DNA of 64,000 nt. It comes from DASVFB01 sp963815965 (GTDB taxonomy: Bacteria > Actinomycetota > Thermoleophilia > Gaiellales > Gaiellaceae). Both the position numbers and the translations under genes were made by a program. The stretch is from the NCBI GenBank assembly GCA_963815965.1, contig CAWFIT010000007.1, forward strand, positions 62,001 to 126,000, written 5' to 3'. Shown here piece by piece: positions 9,243-16,755 of this stretch (the first letter of the stretch is position 1; the number at the start of each line of letters is the position of its first letter). The notes beneath the pieces are model-generated. The model ran no database searches. It was not told the DNA's origin and saw only the letters and a program-made list of their open reading frames with translations.

Positions 9243-9314
9243 CCTGTCCCACGGACGGTCCCTCGGACAGGAGCGGCACGGACATGCCCCAGGGACTGTC
9301 CCTCGGACGTGTCC
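9243..9314. repeat. REP-like double hairpin between convergent genes
   Basis: Two adjacent inverted repeats. CCTGTCC (9243-9249) pairs with GGACAGG (9265-9271). A second unit at 9281-9314 nests the palindrome AGGGACTGTCCCT (9291-9303) inside GGACATG/CGTGTCC. The second unit matches 23 of 27 bases with a copy inside the phosphomannomutase gene at 37344. It fills the gap between the cyclase gene stop and the glpX stop, so it may also terminate both transcripts. Confidence 0.6.
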
Positions 9315-10319
9315 TTACAAGCCGTAAAGGCGGACTTCTTCCCGCTTCTGGCGGCGGAAGAAGTGGATGCCGTCGATGAAGCGGACCCAGTTGCAGCGCG
9401 TGCACATGACGAGCGAGTGCGAGCGGGCGCTGTCGGCGAGGTAGCGAACTCCTCGCAGCAGGTCGCCGTTCGAGACGCCGGTCGCCGCGACGATCGTCTC
9501 GCCCGGCGCGAGCTCCTCTGTCTTGAAGACGTGACCGTCGTCGATGCCCTGCTCGCGCGCCTGCTCGATCTCGCTCCGCGTCGTCGGCCACAGCTGCGCC
9601 TGCAGTTCACCGCCGAGACAGCGAAGCGCCGCCGCCGTCAACACGGCCTGCCGCGTGCCGCCGATGCCGACCGCGAGATGGTCGTTCGTCCCGCGGATCG
9701 CTGCGGAGATCGATGCGGTCACGTCACCGTCCTGGATCAGCTTGATCCGCGCGCCTGCGGCTCGGATCTCCTCGATCAGGTCGTGGTGCCGCGGCCGGTC
9801 GAGGACGATCGTCGTGATGTCGTTGACGCGCCGTTCGAACGCCTCGGCGATCGCCTCGATGTTCGCGGCCATCGGGCCGTTGATGTCGATCTTTCCGCGC
9901 GCACGAGGGCCAACCGCCATCTTCCGCATGTACATATCGGGGAGCGTGACGAGCGAGCCAGACTCGCCGACGGCGATCATCGACATCGCACCGTGGCCCC
10001 CACGCGCGACGATGCTGCGACCTTCGAGTGGATCGAGCGCGAGATCGTAGGGCCGGTCGCCACGACCGACGACCGTCCCGTGCGCCAGCGACCCCTCCTC
10101 AGCGCCGATTACGACGCGACCCTGGATCGGGAGTTCTGCGAGCGTTCGCGCCATGCCGGCGGTCGCGGCTTCCTCGGCGGCCTGCTGGTCGTCGCGGCCG
10201 AGCCAGCGCGCCGCTGCAAGCGCGGCCCGCTCGGTGCAGCGGGCGAAGGACTCGCAGACGCAGGGCTCGTTCCGCTCGACATGCTCGTCGTCGACCTGGT
10301 GTTCGACCGTCTCGGTCAT
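9315..10319 (-). CDS. glpX: Class II fructose-1,6-bisphosphatase GlpX
   Basis: 334 residues, normal length for GlpX. It hydrolyses fructose 1,6-bisphosphate in gluconeogenesis (some relatives also use sedoheptulose 1,7-bisphosphate). Visible signatures are GAEEGSLAHG, LALDPLEGRS near 93-101, DRPRHHDLIEEIRAAGARI, IGGTRQAVLTAAALRCLGG and ATGVSNGDLLRGVRY near 284. It is the last gene of a four-gene leftward operon, its ATG overlapping the stop of the 2-phosphoglycerate kinase gene. The context (phosphoglycerate kinase, diphosphoglycerate synthetase, phosphoesterase) ties it to lower-glycolysis phosphorylated intermediates. Confidence 0.92.
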   Translation of the reverse strand: MTETVEHQVDDEHVERNEPCVCESFARCTERAALAAARWLGRDDQQAAEEAATAGMARTLAELPIQGRVVIGAEEGSLAHGTVVGRGDRPYDLALDPLEGRSIVARGGHGAMSMIAVGESGSLVTLPDMYMRKMAVGPRARGKIDINGPMAANIEAIAEAFERRVNDITTIVLDRPRHHDLIEEIRAAGARIKLIQDGDVTASISAAIRGTNDHLAVGIGGTRQAVLTAAALRCLGGELQAQLWPTTRSEIEQAREQGIDDGHVFKTEELAPGETIVAATGVSNGDLLRGVRYLADSARSHSLVMCTRCNWVRFIDGIHFFRRQKREEVRLYGL

Positions 10320-10927
10320 ACGCGCTCCAACTCGGCCGCTCGCTCGAGCACGAGCTCGATTACGGCGCTGATCGTGTCGTCGACGTTCGTGTTCTCGATC
10401 ACCGGGACGTCAGTTTCCCGCGCTCGCTCGACTATGAACTCCTGAAGCCGCCTGATGTCGTCAAGCCGCTCGAGGTACTTCTTCACCGGCCTGAGGCCTG
10501 CGGACGCTTCGTCGCGGATCCAGAAGTGCGCCGCGTGCGCCGTCTCGTCCTGAATCGAGAGGACGCAGTGAACGACCGTCGCGTCGTCCCTGGCCGCGGA
10601 AACCATGCCCGGCACGAGGTGGACGCCCTCGAACACCATCGACCATCCTTCCTGCAATGCCCGCTCGATCGACGCCTCGACCGCGATCAGCACGTTGGTC
10701 GTCTGGTCGAGGAAGCCCTCGACCATCGACTCGCCCGCCCCGGCGTCGAAGCTGGAGCGGTGGATGGACGGCAGGTACTCCTCCGCGAAGAACGCGCGCA
10801 GCGTCTGACGCACAACGTCCGTGGACGTGACGCGGTTGATGCCGAGGCGGTACGCGACCTCCGTGGCGACCGTCGACTTGCCCGTTCCGGTGGCACCGCC
10901 GATCAGCAGGATGATCGGCTTGGTCAC
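10316..10927 (-). CDS. 2-phosphoglycerate kinase-like P-loop kinase
   Basis: 203 residues. The P-loop GGATGTGKST lies near residues 10-19, followed by EVAYRLGINRVTSTDVVRQTLR, the arrangement of archaeal 2-phosphoglycerate kinase, which makes 2,3-diphosphoglycerate from 2-phosphoglycerate and ATP. FEGVHLVPG and a lid-like VKKYLERLDDIRRLQEFI follow. It is shorter than the roughly 300-residue archaeal enzyme, having only the kinase domain. The GTG start overlaps the preceding gene stop (GTGA) and its own stop overlaps glpX. The adjacent cyclic 2,3-diphosphoglycerate synthetase-like gene strongly supports this over a generic zeta-toxin or shikimate-type kinase. Confidence 0.8.
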   Translation of the reverse strand: MTKPIILLIGGATGTGKSTVATEVAYRLGINRVTSTDVVRQTLRAFFAEEYLPSIHRSSFDAGAGESMVEGFLDQTTNVLIAVEASIERALQEGWSMVFEGVHLVPGMVSAARDDATVVHCVLSIQDETAHAAHFWIRDEASAGLRPVKKYLERLDDIRRLQEFIVERARETDVPVIENTNVDDTISAVIELVLERAAELERV

Positions 10928-12072
10928 GCCGGCACCTGCTGCGGCAGAAGGCTGAGCACGGCTTCGTCGAGGCCGTCCCCGGTCACGTCGTTCGCGGCGA
11001 GGACGAGCTCCAACCCGCGCGTTGCGGCGGCCTCCGCGACGACGTCGATCGCGGCCGCCTTGAGCTCGACGAGATAGACGTCCGCGTCGAGCCGCTCGAG
11101 CTCGGCACGCAGCGCGTCGCGGTTCGCGAGATTGCGCGAGACGTGAACGATGTCCGCGTCCAGATGCTGGACAGGCGCGTGGCCAGTCGTGAAGACGGCC
11201 GTGCGACGGCCCTGCAGCGGCTCCATCGCACGCAGGCGCAGGTCGACCCGGACGTCCGCACTGGGGACGTCTCCGATGCCGACGACGAGATCCGAGATGG
11301 CGACGCGGAACGGGTTCAGATAGGCGCCCAGATCGTGGGCGCGAGTCGTGACGAGGATGCGCGCGGACGTCGCGACTGGAGGAATGGCGGCGCCGCTGCC
11401 GTCGAACACGACGACGTCTGGATCGAGCGTGCGCGCAAGCTCGGCGCCCGCTGCGACGTTCGAGTCCGACACAGCGCCTGCGAGGCCTCCTCCCGCGCGG
11501 CGGCAGCCGATCGTCGTGACACCGGAGAGCGCAGCCGTCTCGAGATGGTCGGATGCAGCGTGGCGGCCGGATCGCGAGAGGGCGAGCAGCTCGTCGACGC
11601 TCGGCTGCGCCTCCACGAGCTCCGGCTCCGGGGGTCCGCCTCGTCCCATGGCGACGACCACGACGCGGCGGTCGCGCGCGAGCAGCCGCGCAACATGCGC
11701 TGTGACAGCCGTCTTGCCGACGCGCTTGCCAGGCCCGATGATCGACAGCGAAGGCAGGTCGAACGGCTCGAACTGCGGCGGCTCGAAGCGGAAGTCGGCG
11801 CCGACGTACGGGAGTCCAAGCACGAGCGCGCTCGACGCGAGGCGGAAACGCTCCGGCGGCGAGAGCACCGGCTCGTCGGAGAGGTCAACCACGACGTCAG
11901 CCTCGACGGCGTCGAGTCGGTCGACGAGGGGCACGCCGTAGTCCTCTCCTCCCCGCAACTTCTCGGTGCCGCCGACGAGCAGTGCACCGACGAAGTCGTA
12001 CGGCAGCGTTGCGAGCGCGTCGCGTACGACGGGCGCGTAGTGCTCGCCGTCGATGACCGCGATCGCTCTCAC
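10924..12072 (-). CDS. Cyclic 2,3-diphosphoglycerate synthetase-like protein
   Basis: 382 residues from a GTG at 12072. Features of the archaeal cyclic 2,3-diphosphoglycerate synthetase family are seen: IDGEHYAPVVRDAL at the N-terminus, LLVGGTEKLRGGEDYGVP near 32-50, the P-loop IIGPGKRVGKTAVTAHVARL near 109, and a C-terminal region ending in ELVLAANDVTGDG. The archaeal enzyme closes 2,3-diphosphoglycerate into an intramolecular pyrophosphate using ATP, giving a thermoprotectant and phosphate reserve in methanogens. The protein is somewhat shorter than archaeal versions. The GTGA overlap with the upstream phosphoesterase fixes the start; an in-frame extension upstream runs antisense to nothing sensible and lies inside the phosphoesterase gene. 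Confidence 0.78.
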   Translation of the reverse strand: MRAIAVIDGEHYAPVVRDALATLPYDFVGALLVGGTEKLRGGEDYGVPLVDRLDAVEADVVVDLSDEPVLSPPERFRLASSALVLGLPYVGADFRFEPPQFEPFDLPSLSIIGPGKRVGKTAVTAHVARLLARDRRVVVVAMGRGGPPEPELVEAQPSVDELLALSRSGRHAASDHLETAALSGVTTIGCRRAGGGLAGAVSDSNVAAGAELARTLDPDVVVFDGSGAAIPPVATSARILVTTRAHDLGAYLNPFRVAISDLVVGIGDVPSADVRVDLRLRAMEPLQGRRTAVFTTGHAPVQHLDADIVHVSRNLANRDALRAELERLDADVYLVELKAAAIDVVAEAAATRGLELVLAANDVTGDGLDEAVLSLLPQQVPA

Positions 12073-12887
12073 GGCGCCCTCACTTCGTCCTCGATACGGT
12101 CGGTGTACTTCTCGTACTCGCGTGTGACGGTGGAGAACTGGATGATCTTCTCCTGCCCGTGGTACGGGTAGCGGCGCCACACGTCCACGTGCGACTCCTC
12201 CACCTCGATCACGTTGTAACAGGGTCGCGTGTGGCCGCGGAGACGAAGGGAGGAGACGGTACCCGCGTTGACGATGAACAGGTTCTCGAGCTTCCACGCG
12301 TACGGCACGTGCTTGTGCCCGCAGAGGACGAGGTCGACGCCGGAGCGCTGCAGGCATTCGATCGCGTCGCCGGCGTCGTAGACGATGTTGCGCTCGCGCC
12401 CGGTGCCGGGGACCGGCAGCAGGTGATGGTGAAGGACGAAGATGCGCAGGTCGGCTGGGTCGGAGAACTGCTCCTCGATCCACGGGTAGCGACCCCGTCC
12501 GATCTGCCCGTGGTCGAGATCCGGCTCGGTCGAGTCGACGGCGACGATCGTGACACCGTTCTTGCGCAGAACCGAACTGCGGCTGCCGAAGAGGTCGTCG
12601 AAGTGCACATAGCCGACGTTGCGCGAGTCGTGATTGCCGGGGATGACGACGAGCGATTCGCACTCGATCTTGTCCAGGAACTCGCGCGCCTGCTGGTACT
12701 CGGGCCGGAAGCCGAACGTCGTCAGGTCGCCGGAGCACACGACGACCTCCGGCGCGAGGTCGTTGATCTCGTCGATCGCGCGCTCGAGCAGGCTAGGCAC
12801 GAAGTACGGCCCCCCGCAGTGAATGTCGGAGATGTGGGCGATCCGGAAACAGCCGTCGTGCATCTGGTCTGCAAAGTCTAGATTCAC
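12069..12887 (-). CDS. Calcineurin-like metallophosphoesterase
   Basis: About 272 residues. The full set of metallophosphoesterase motifs is present: ISDIHCGG, CSGDLTTFG, IPGNHDSRN, LHHHLLPVP and LCGHKHVPY, so a dinuclear metal centre is expected. The substrate cannot be read from the sequence; position at the head of the diphosphoglycerate operon makes a phosphate-ester or diphosphoglycerate phosphatase attractive but unproven. I chose the GTG at 12887 because AGGA lies nine bases before it; an ATG at 12863 is the alternative and begins directly at the domain. The stop overlaps the next gene start by four bases. Confidence 0.85.
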   Translation of the reverse strand: MNLDFADQMHDGCFRIAHISDIHCGGPYFVPSLLERAIDEINDLAPEVVVCSGDLTTFGFRPEYQQAREFLDKIECESLVVIPGNHDSRNVGYVHFDDLFGSRSSVLRKNGVTIVAVDSTEPDLDHGQIGRGRYPWIEEQFSDPADLRIFVLHHHLLPVPGTGRERNIVYDAGDAIECLQRSGVDLVLCGHKHVPYAWKLENLFIVNAGTVSSLRLRGHTRPCYNVIEVEESHVDVWRRYPYHGQEKIIQFSTVTREYEKYTDRIEDEVRAP

Positions 12888-12947
12888 GACTGTCGATCCT
12901 GGCAATCCCCGTTCGTCGTACCCTCGAACCCGACGAAAGGAGATTTC

Positions 12948-13283
12948 GTGCAGTACATGCTTCTCATCTACTCGAGCGAGAACGGCGCCTCGGACGGCGA
13001 CGAGGGCATCATCAAGCGCTACGGCGACTTCACGGAGGAGGTCCGCGACGGCGGCAAGCTCGTGACCGCCGATCGGCTCCAGCCCAGCTCCGCGGCCACG
13101 ACGGTGCGCATCCGCAACGGCGAGACGCTCGTGACCGACGGGCCTTTCGCGGAGACGAAGGAGCAGCTCGGCGGCTACTACCTCCTCGAGTGCGAGAACA
13201 TCGACGAGGCGCTGCAGTACGCCGCGAAGATCCCGACGGCCGAGTACGGGTCGATCGAGGTGCGTCCGGTCTGGGTGATGTAG
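12948..13283 (+). CDS. YCII/DGPF-domain protein paired with an ECF42 sigma factor
   Basis: 111 residues of the YciI-like family, with the hallmark TDGPFAETKEQLGGYYLLE near 65-83 and a ferredoxin-like alpha/beta fold expected. A strong AAAGGAG ribosome-binding site sits before the GTG at 12948. DGPF proteins are typically encoded next to ECF42 sigma factors, as here; their biochemical role is unresolved. The end overlaps the sigma factor gene. Confidence 0.9.
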   Translation: MQYMLLIYSSENGASDGDEGIIKRYGDFTEEVRDGGKLVTADRLQPSSAATTVRIRNGETLVTDGPFAETKEQLGGYYLLECENIDEALQYAAKIPTAEYGSIEVRPVWVM

Positions 13284-14482
13284 GCACCGTCGAGGCGGTC
13301 TTCCGCGCCGAGTACGGGCGCGTAGTCGCGACGTTGATCCGCGACCTGCGCGACATCGACCTTGCGGAAGACGCGCTCCAGGACGCGCTCGCGACTGCAC
13401 TAGTCGCGTGGCCGCGCGCCGGGGTTCCCGCGAGCCCCGGCGCGTGGCTCACGGTCATTGCGCGGCGCAAGGCGATCGACCGCCTGCGCCGCGAGCGGCG
13501 CCTGGCCGAGCTCGTCACCGAACTGGAGCAGCAGACGGAGGAAGCGGTGGACGAAGAGACGATCCCGGACGAGCGGCTTTCGCTGATCTTCACGTGCTGC
13601 CACCCGGCGCTCTCGCCGGACACGCAGGTGGCACTGACCCTGCGCCTGGTCGGCGGGCTGACGACGGGCGAGATCGCCCGCGCGTTCCTGGTCGCCGAGG
13701 AGACGCTCGCGCAGCGGATCGTGCGCGCGAAGGCAAAGATCCGCACAGCCGGGATCCCGTACCGCGTCCCGCCAGACCATCTGCTGCCGGACCGACTCGG
13801 CGCGGCGCTGGCGGTCGTGTACCTCATCTTCAACGAGGGCTACAGCGCGACGTCGGGCGACGCCCTGACGCGCCCCGATCTGATGGCGGAGGCGATCCGC
13901 CTCGGCGGGATTCTCGCGGCGCTGATGCCGGACGAGGCGGAGGTGCTCGGGCTCGAGGCGCTGCTACTCCTCCAGGCGTCGCGGACGCGCGCCCGCAGCG
14001 GCTCGGACGGCGAGCTCGTGCTGCTGGACAACCAGGACCGCTCGTTGTGGGACCGCGACCTGATCGCGCGCGGTGTCGCGCTGCTCGACCGCGCGCTCGC
14101 GCTGCGTCGGCCCGGCCCCTACCAGCTGCAGGCGGCGATCGCCGCGCTGCACGCCCGGGCTCGTGAGCCCGGCGAGACGGACTGGACAGAGATCGCGCTG
14201 CTCTACGGCGAGCTCGCGCGGCTACAGCCGTCACCGGTCGTCGAGTTGAATCGTGCGGTCGCCGTTGCGATGGCCGAAAGCCCCGCGGCGGGGCTCGAAC
14301 TGCTCGACGACCTGCCGCTCGAGCGCTATCACCTCTTCCACTCTGCGCGAGCCGACCTGCTGCGACGGGAGGGACGCATCGACGAGGCGCGGGCGGCGTA
14401 CGAGCGCGCCCGCGAGCTGGTGACGAACGAGCCGGAGCGCGCGTTTCTCTCGCGGCGGATCGCCGAGCTCGACCCTGCCTGA
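13190..14482 (+). CDS. ECF42-type RNA polymerase sigma factor with TPR-like C-terminal extension
   Basis: The conserved protein begins at about TVEAVFRAEYGRVV (base 13286), with sigma region 2 (DLAEDALQDALATALVAW) and region 4 (LTTGEIARAFLVAEETLAQRIVRAK) followed by a long C-terminal domain (about 190 residues) typical of ECF42, needed for activity in studied members. The only ATG/GTG/TTG in frame is the ATG at 13190, deep inside the YCII gene. A CTG at 13271 with GAGGTG nine bases upstream would give a protein that fits the family better and may be the true start. Coupled translation with the YCII gene is likely. No anti-sigma factor is adjacent, as usual for this group. Confidence 0.88.
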   Translation: MREHRRGAAVRREDPDGRVRVDRGASGLGDVGTVEAVFRAEYGRVVATLIRDLRDIDLAEDALQDALATALVAWPRAGVPASPGAWLTVIARRKAIDRLRRERRLAELVTELEQQTEEAVDEETIPDERLSLIFTCCHPALSPDTQVALTLRLVGGLTTGEIARAFLVAEETLAQRIVRAKAKIRTAGIPYRVPPDHLLPDRLGAALAVVYLIFNEGYSATSGDALTRPDLMAEAIRLGGILAALMPDEAEVLGLEALLLLQASRTRARSGSDGELVLLDNQDRSLWDRDLIARGVALLDRALALRRPGPYQLQAAIAALHARAREPGETDWTEIALLYGELARLQPSPVVELNRAVAVAMAESPAAGLELLDDLPLERYHLFHSARADLLRREGRIDEARAAYERARELVTNEPERAFLSRRIAELDPA

Positions 14483-14502
14483 GCGTCGTCCGAAGGCCTC
14501 CC

Positions 14503-14508
14503 TAGACT
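14503..14508 (+). promoter_or_regulatory. Minus-10 element for the 14518 gene
   Basis: TAGACT lies nine bases before the ATG at 14518, spacing compatible with a leaderless or nearly leaderless transcript. Confidence 0.3.
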
Positions 14509-14517
14509 TCTCGTGGA

Positions 14518-14886
14518 ATGGCGCTGGAAATGCCTCATTTCCAGGCATTCCGTGGGGAGGGTCAACCTCGGTTCGCGAATCGCGCGGAGTTGGAGTGCGC
14601 GAAGCTCCTCGACTACTACGGAGTGCCCTGGGAGTACGAGCCCCGAACCTTCGTCCTCGAGACGGACGCCGAGGGGCGCGTGACCGAGGCGTTCACGCCC
14701 GACTTCTTCCTCCCCGAGCAGGATCTCTACCTGGAGATCACCTTCATGAAGCAGCCGCTCGTGACGCGCAAGAACCGCAAGCTGCGCAAACTCCGCGAGC
14801 GCTATCCGAACGTGAACGCGAAGCTCTTCTACAAGCGCGACGTCGAGCGGCTCGCCGAGCGCCTGCGCGTGGACCTCGCGTCGTGA
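14518..14886 (+). CDS. Small PD-(D/E)XK-like nuclease-fold protein
   Basis: 122 residues, not assigned to a named family. The layout Glu (AELECAKLL near residue 25), then TPDFFLPEQDLYLEITF (about 62-78) and a basic helix TRKNRKLRKLRERYP resembles the core of PD-(D/E)XK nucleases (PD-x-E-x-T rather than E-x-K), also seen in Vsr and restriction-like folds. The canonical Lys is replaced by Thr, so activity is uncertain. It is followed by hpt with a GTGA overlap, so the two are cotranscribed. Confidence 0.65.
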   Translation: MALEMPHFQAFRGEGQPRFANRAELECAKLLDYYGVPWEYEPRTFVLETDAEGRVTEAFTPDFFLPEQDLYLEITFMKQPLVTRKNRKLRKLRERYPNVNAKLFYKRDVERLAERLRVDLAS

Positions 14887-15395
14887 GCGCCGGCGAGACG
14901 TACCTGACGGCGAGCCAGCTGCTCGCACGCGCGCACGAACTCGGCGCCGAGATCACGCGCGACTACGAAGGGCGCGACGTCGTGCTCGTCGTGCCACTCC
15001 GCGGCTGCTTTGTCTTCGCCGTCGATCTCTCGCGCGCGATCCTGCTGCCGCACGAGCTGGACTTCGTCGAGCTCGAGCCGTTTCACCGCGGGGAGCGCGG
15101 CGTGCGGCTCGTCAAGGATCTCGACGGAGACATTCGCAACCGCCACGTGCTGATCGCGGTCGACGTTGTCGACACCGGCCTGACGATGCACTACCTCTGC
15201 CGCACCCTGCGGCTGCGCAACCCGGCCTCCATCTCGATCGCGGCCTTGCTCGACCGCCCGTACCGGCGACTCGTCGACGACCTGCCGGTCGGCTACGTCG
15301 GCTTCACCGTTCCCGACGAGCTCTTCGTCGGCTACGGCTTCGACCTCGACGAGCGCTACCGCAACCTGCCCGACCTCCACATTCGCGCGGCCTAA
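14883..15395 (+). CDS. hpt: Hypoxanthine (guanine) phosphoribosyltransferase
   Basis: 170 residues from the GTG at 14883, which overlaps the upstream stop. It salvages hypoxanthine or guanine to the monophosphate using PRPP. Seen: the LRGCFVFAVDLSRAI pyrophosphate loop region, ELEPFHRGERG flexible loop, and the PRPP-binding VLIAVDVVDTGLTMHYL near 98-114, then VGFTVPDELFVGYGFDLDERYRNLP, the standard purine-binding end. In the PRPP motif the usual Glu-Asp pair (EDIVDTG) reads Val-Asp, an unusual substitution. The family assignment is otherwise secure. Confidence 0.9.
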   Translation: MSAGETYLTASQLLARAHELGAEITRDYEGRDVVLVVPLRGCFVFAVDLSRAILLPHELDFVELEPFHRGERGVRLVKDLDGDIRNRHVLIAVDVVDTGLTMHYLCRTLRLRNPASISIAALLDRPYRRLVDDLPVGYVGFTVPDELFVGYGFDLDERYRNLPDLHIRAA

Positions 15396-15470
15396 GCCCT
15401 TGTGCGTTCGGGCGACGGCGCGTACCCTTTGCAAAAAAGGCAACTGCGGCCTATCGACAGGAGGATCGGT

Positions 15471-16505
15471 TTGAGCGAATTGACTCATCCGGTGGCCGCA
15501 GCGCAGCCCGCAAAAGCGCAGTCGTCGGTCCGCGAATCGCTGAGGTCGCACGTCTCGCGCGCGCCCTCGTTCACCGAGCTCGTCTACGCGCACTTCGCCT
15601 GGTGGAACCAGGATCACAAAGCGAACGGCTCGGGAGACGCGACCGATGCGTACCGCGAGACGCTCACGCGCTTCGAAGAGCGCCACGGCGAGGTCATCAC
15701 CTCCTACTGGTGCTCGCACGTGGAAAGCGCCGCGGCCCTTACGGAGAAGCCCGGGCGGTTCTCCTGGTCCACGCCCGTGTCGACGTTCCACCGAGAGACT
15801 GACTGGGCGACGCAAAACGCGCCCGACATTGCCCGCGAGCTCTACCGCTGCGACGAGCTGGCAGTTCGCGCGCGCATCGTCCTGCGAGGCGTGCGCCAGC
15901 ACATCTGCCTGCGCCTGGTCATGTCGTCGGCCGCACACCTGCTCGCGCTCGTCGACGCCAGGGCCGCGCACAGTGACGAGGCCAAGGTGGCCGCGACGCT
16001 CGAGCAGGAGCGCAAGCGGCTCGACAAGACGGAGGAGTACTACTGCCAGGCCGCGAACGGGCAGGCGCAGATCGTCTACTTCACCGGGATGATCTCGGTC
16101 GCCGCACTGATCTCGGCCGTGTCACTCCTCGTGCTCTCGTTCGACTGGGCCGGAGGAGTGGCCGCGTTGATCGCGGGCTCCGTCGGCGCCGTCGTCAGCG
16201 TCATCCAGCGCATCAACTCGGGCCACTTCGAGCTGGAGTACGACGTCGGGCGACCGTACGCGTTCTTCCTCGGCGGGTTGCGTCCGCTGATCGGCGGCGC
16301 CTTCGCTGTCGTGATCGCGTTCGCGTTCACGAGCGGCGTCCTCCACCTGCCGCTCTCGAGCGATCACACCGACTCGCAGCAGCGGCTGGCGCTCGTCGTG
16401 CTCAGCTTCATCGCCGGCTTCAGCGAGCGCTGGGCCCAGGACACGCTCGCGGCAGTCGCGCCTGTCGCAGCGCAGCCGAAGCCGCAGCCAAACGCCGACA
16501 AATAA
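15471..16505 (+). CDS. Membrane protein with C-terminal two-helix pair; paralogue of the 62388 gene
   Basis: 344 residues from a TTG preceded by a perfect AGGAGG six bases upstream, which decides the start. A soluble helical N-terminal half is followed by a coiled segment (VAATLEQERKRLDKTEEYY), the conserved GQAQIVYFTGM, two hydrophobic stretches (about 205-255), and a final pair (about 275-320) with ALVVLSFIAGFSERWAQD. The segment from the coiled coil to AGFSER aligns with the protein encoded at 62388. Both share IVYF-x-GM and FIAGFSER-type ends. Function unknown. The C-terminus is Ala/Pro-rich. A strong hairpin terminator follows. Confidence 0.75.
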   Translation: MSELTHPVAAAQPAKAQSSVRESLRSHVSRAPSFTELVYAHFAWWNQDHKANGSGDATDAYRETLTRFEERHGEVITSYWCSHVESAAALTEKPGRFSWSTPVSTFHRETDWATQNAPDIARELYRCDELAVRARIVLRGVRQHICLRLVMSSAAHLLALVDARAAHSDEAKVAATLEQERKRLDKTEEYYCQAANGQAQIVYFTGMISVAALISAVSLLVLSFDWAGGVAALIAGSVGAVVSVIQRINSGHFELEYDVGRPYAFFLGGLRPLIGGAFAVVIAFAFTSGVLHLPLSSDHTDSQQRLALVVLSFIAGFSERWAQDTLAAVAPVAAQPKPQPNADK

Positions 16506-16512
16506 CGGACGA

Positions 16513-16543
16513 GAGGCGGCTGCGCGACAGGCGCAGCCGCCTC
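16513..16543. terminator. Perfect 13-bp hairpin
   Basis: GAGGCGGCTGCGC and its exact complement are separated by the five-base loop GACAG, eight bases after the 16505 stop. There is no T-run. It lies between convergent units, so it could act both ways. Confidence 0.7.
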
Positions 16544-16553
16544 GGTCGTCCAC

Positions 16554-16755
16554 CTACGGCTTGAAGCTGTCGTTGTCGGTCCAGTCCTGCTTCGTCAGCG
16601 ACCAGAAGTCGACCGCGAGCTGCTGCAGGACGTACTCGTAGGGACGCGCGGCGCAGCCGTGGTCGCCCCAGCTCGGGGCCCCACGAGTTGCGGATCAGCA
16701 ACGCACCGTTCGATTTCGCTCCGGACGCCGCGTTCGTGATCGAGGAGGTCTTAGC
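16554..16755 (-). pseudogene. C-terminal remnant of a papain-like (C1) peptidase
   Basis: Read on the minus strand, residues GALLIRNSWG give the Asn-Ser-Trp-Gly active-site signature of family C1 peptidases. One base out of frame (near 16671-16684, in a GGGGCCCC run) the sequence goes on as SWGDHGCAARPYEYVLQQ and ends VDFWSLTKQDWTDNDS at a TAG (16554-16556), the normal C-terminus of bacterial C1 peptidases fused or next to other hydrolases. The Cys and His parts are missing: the upstream side runs straight into the 3' end of the patatin gene. A truncated, frameshifted fragment. Confidence 0.7.

Noticed and set aside
10316..10927. Zeta-toxin or shikimate-kinase identity for the P-loop kinase
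   Set aside because: The sequence after the P-loop (VTSTDVVRQTLR) and coupling to the cyclic diphosphoglycerate synthetase-like gene fit 2-phosphoglycerate kinase better; no antitoxin gene is adjacent.
14518..14886. Vsr-type mismatch endonuclease
   Set aside because: Too short and lacks the Vsr zinc-binding residues and conserved Asp/His arrangement; only a general PD-(D/E)XK-like pattern is visible.
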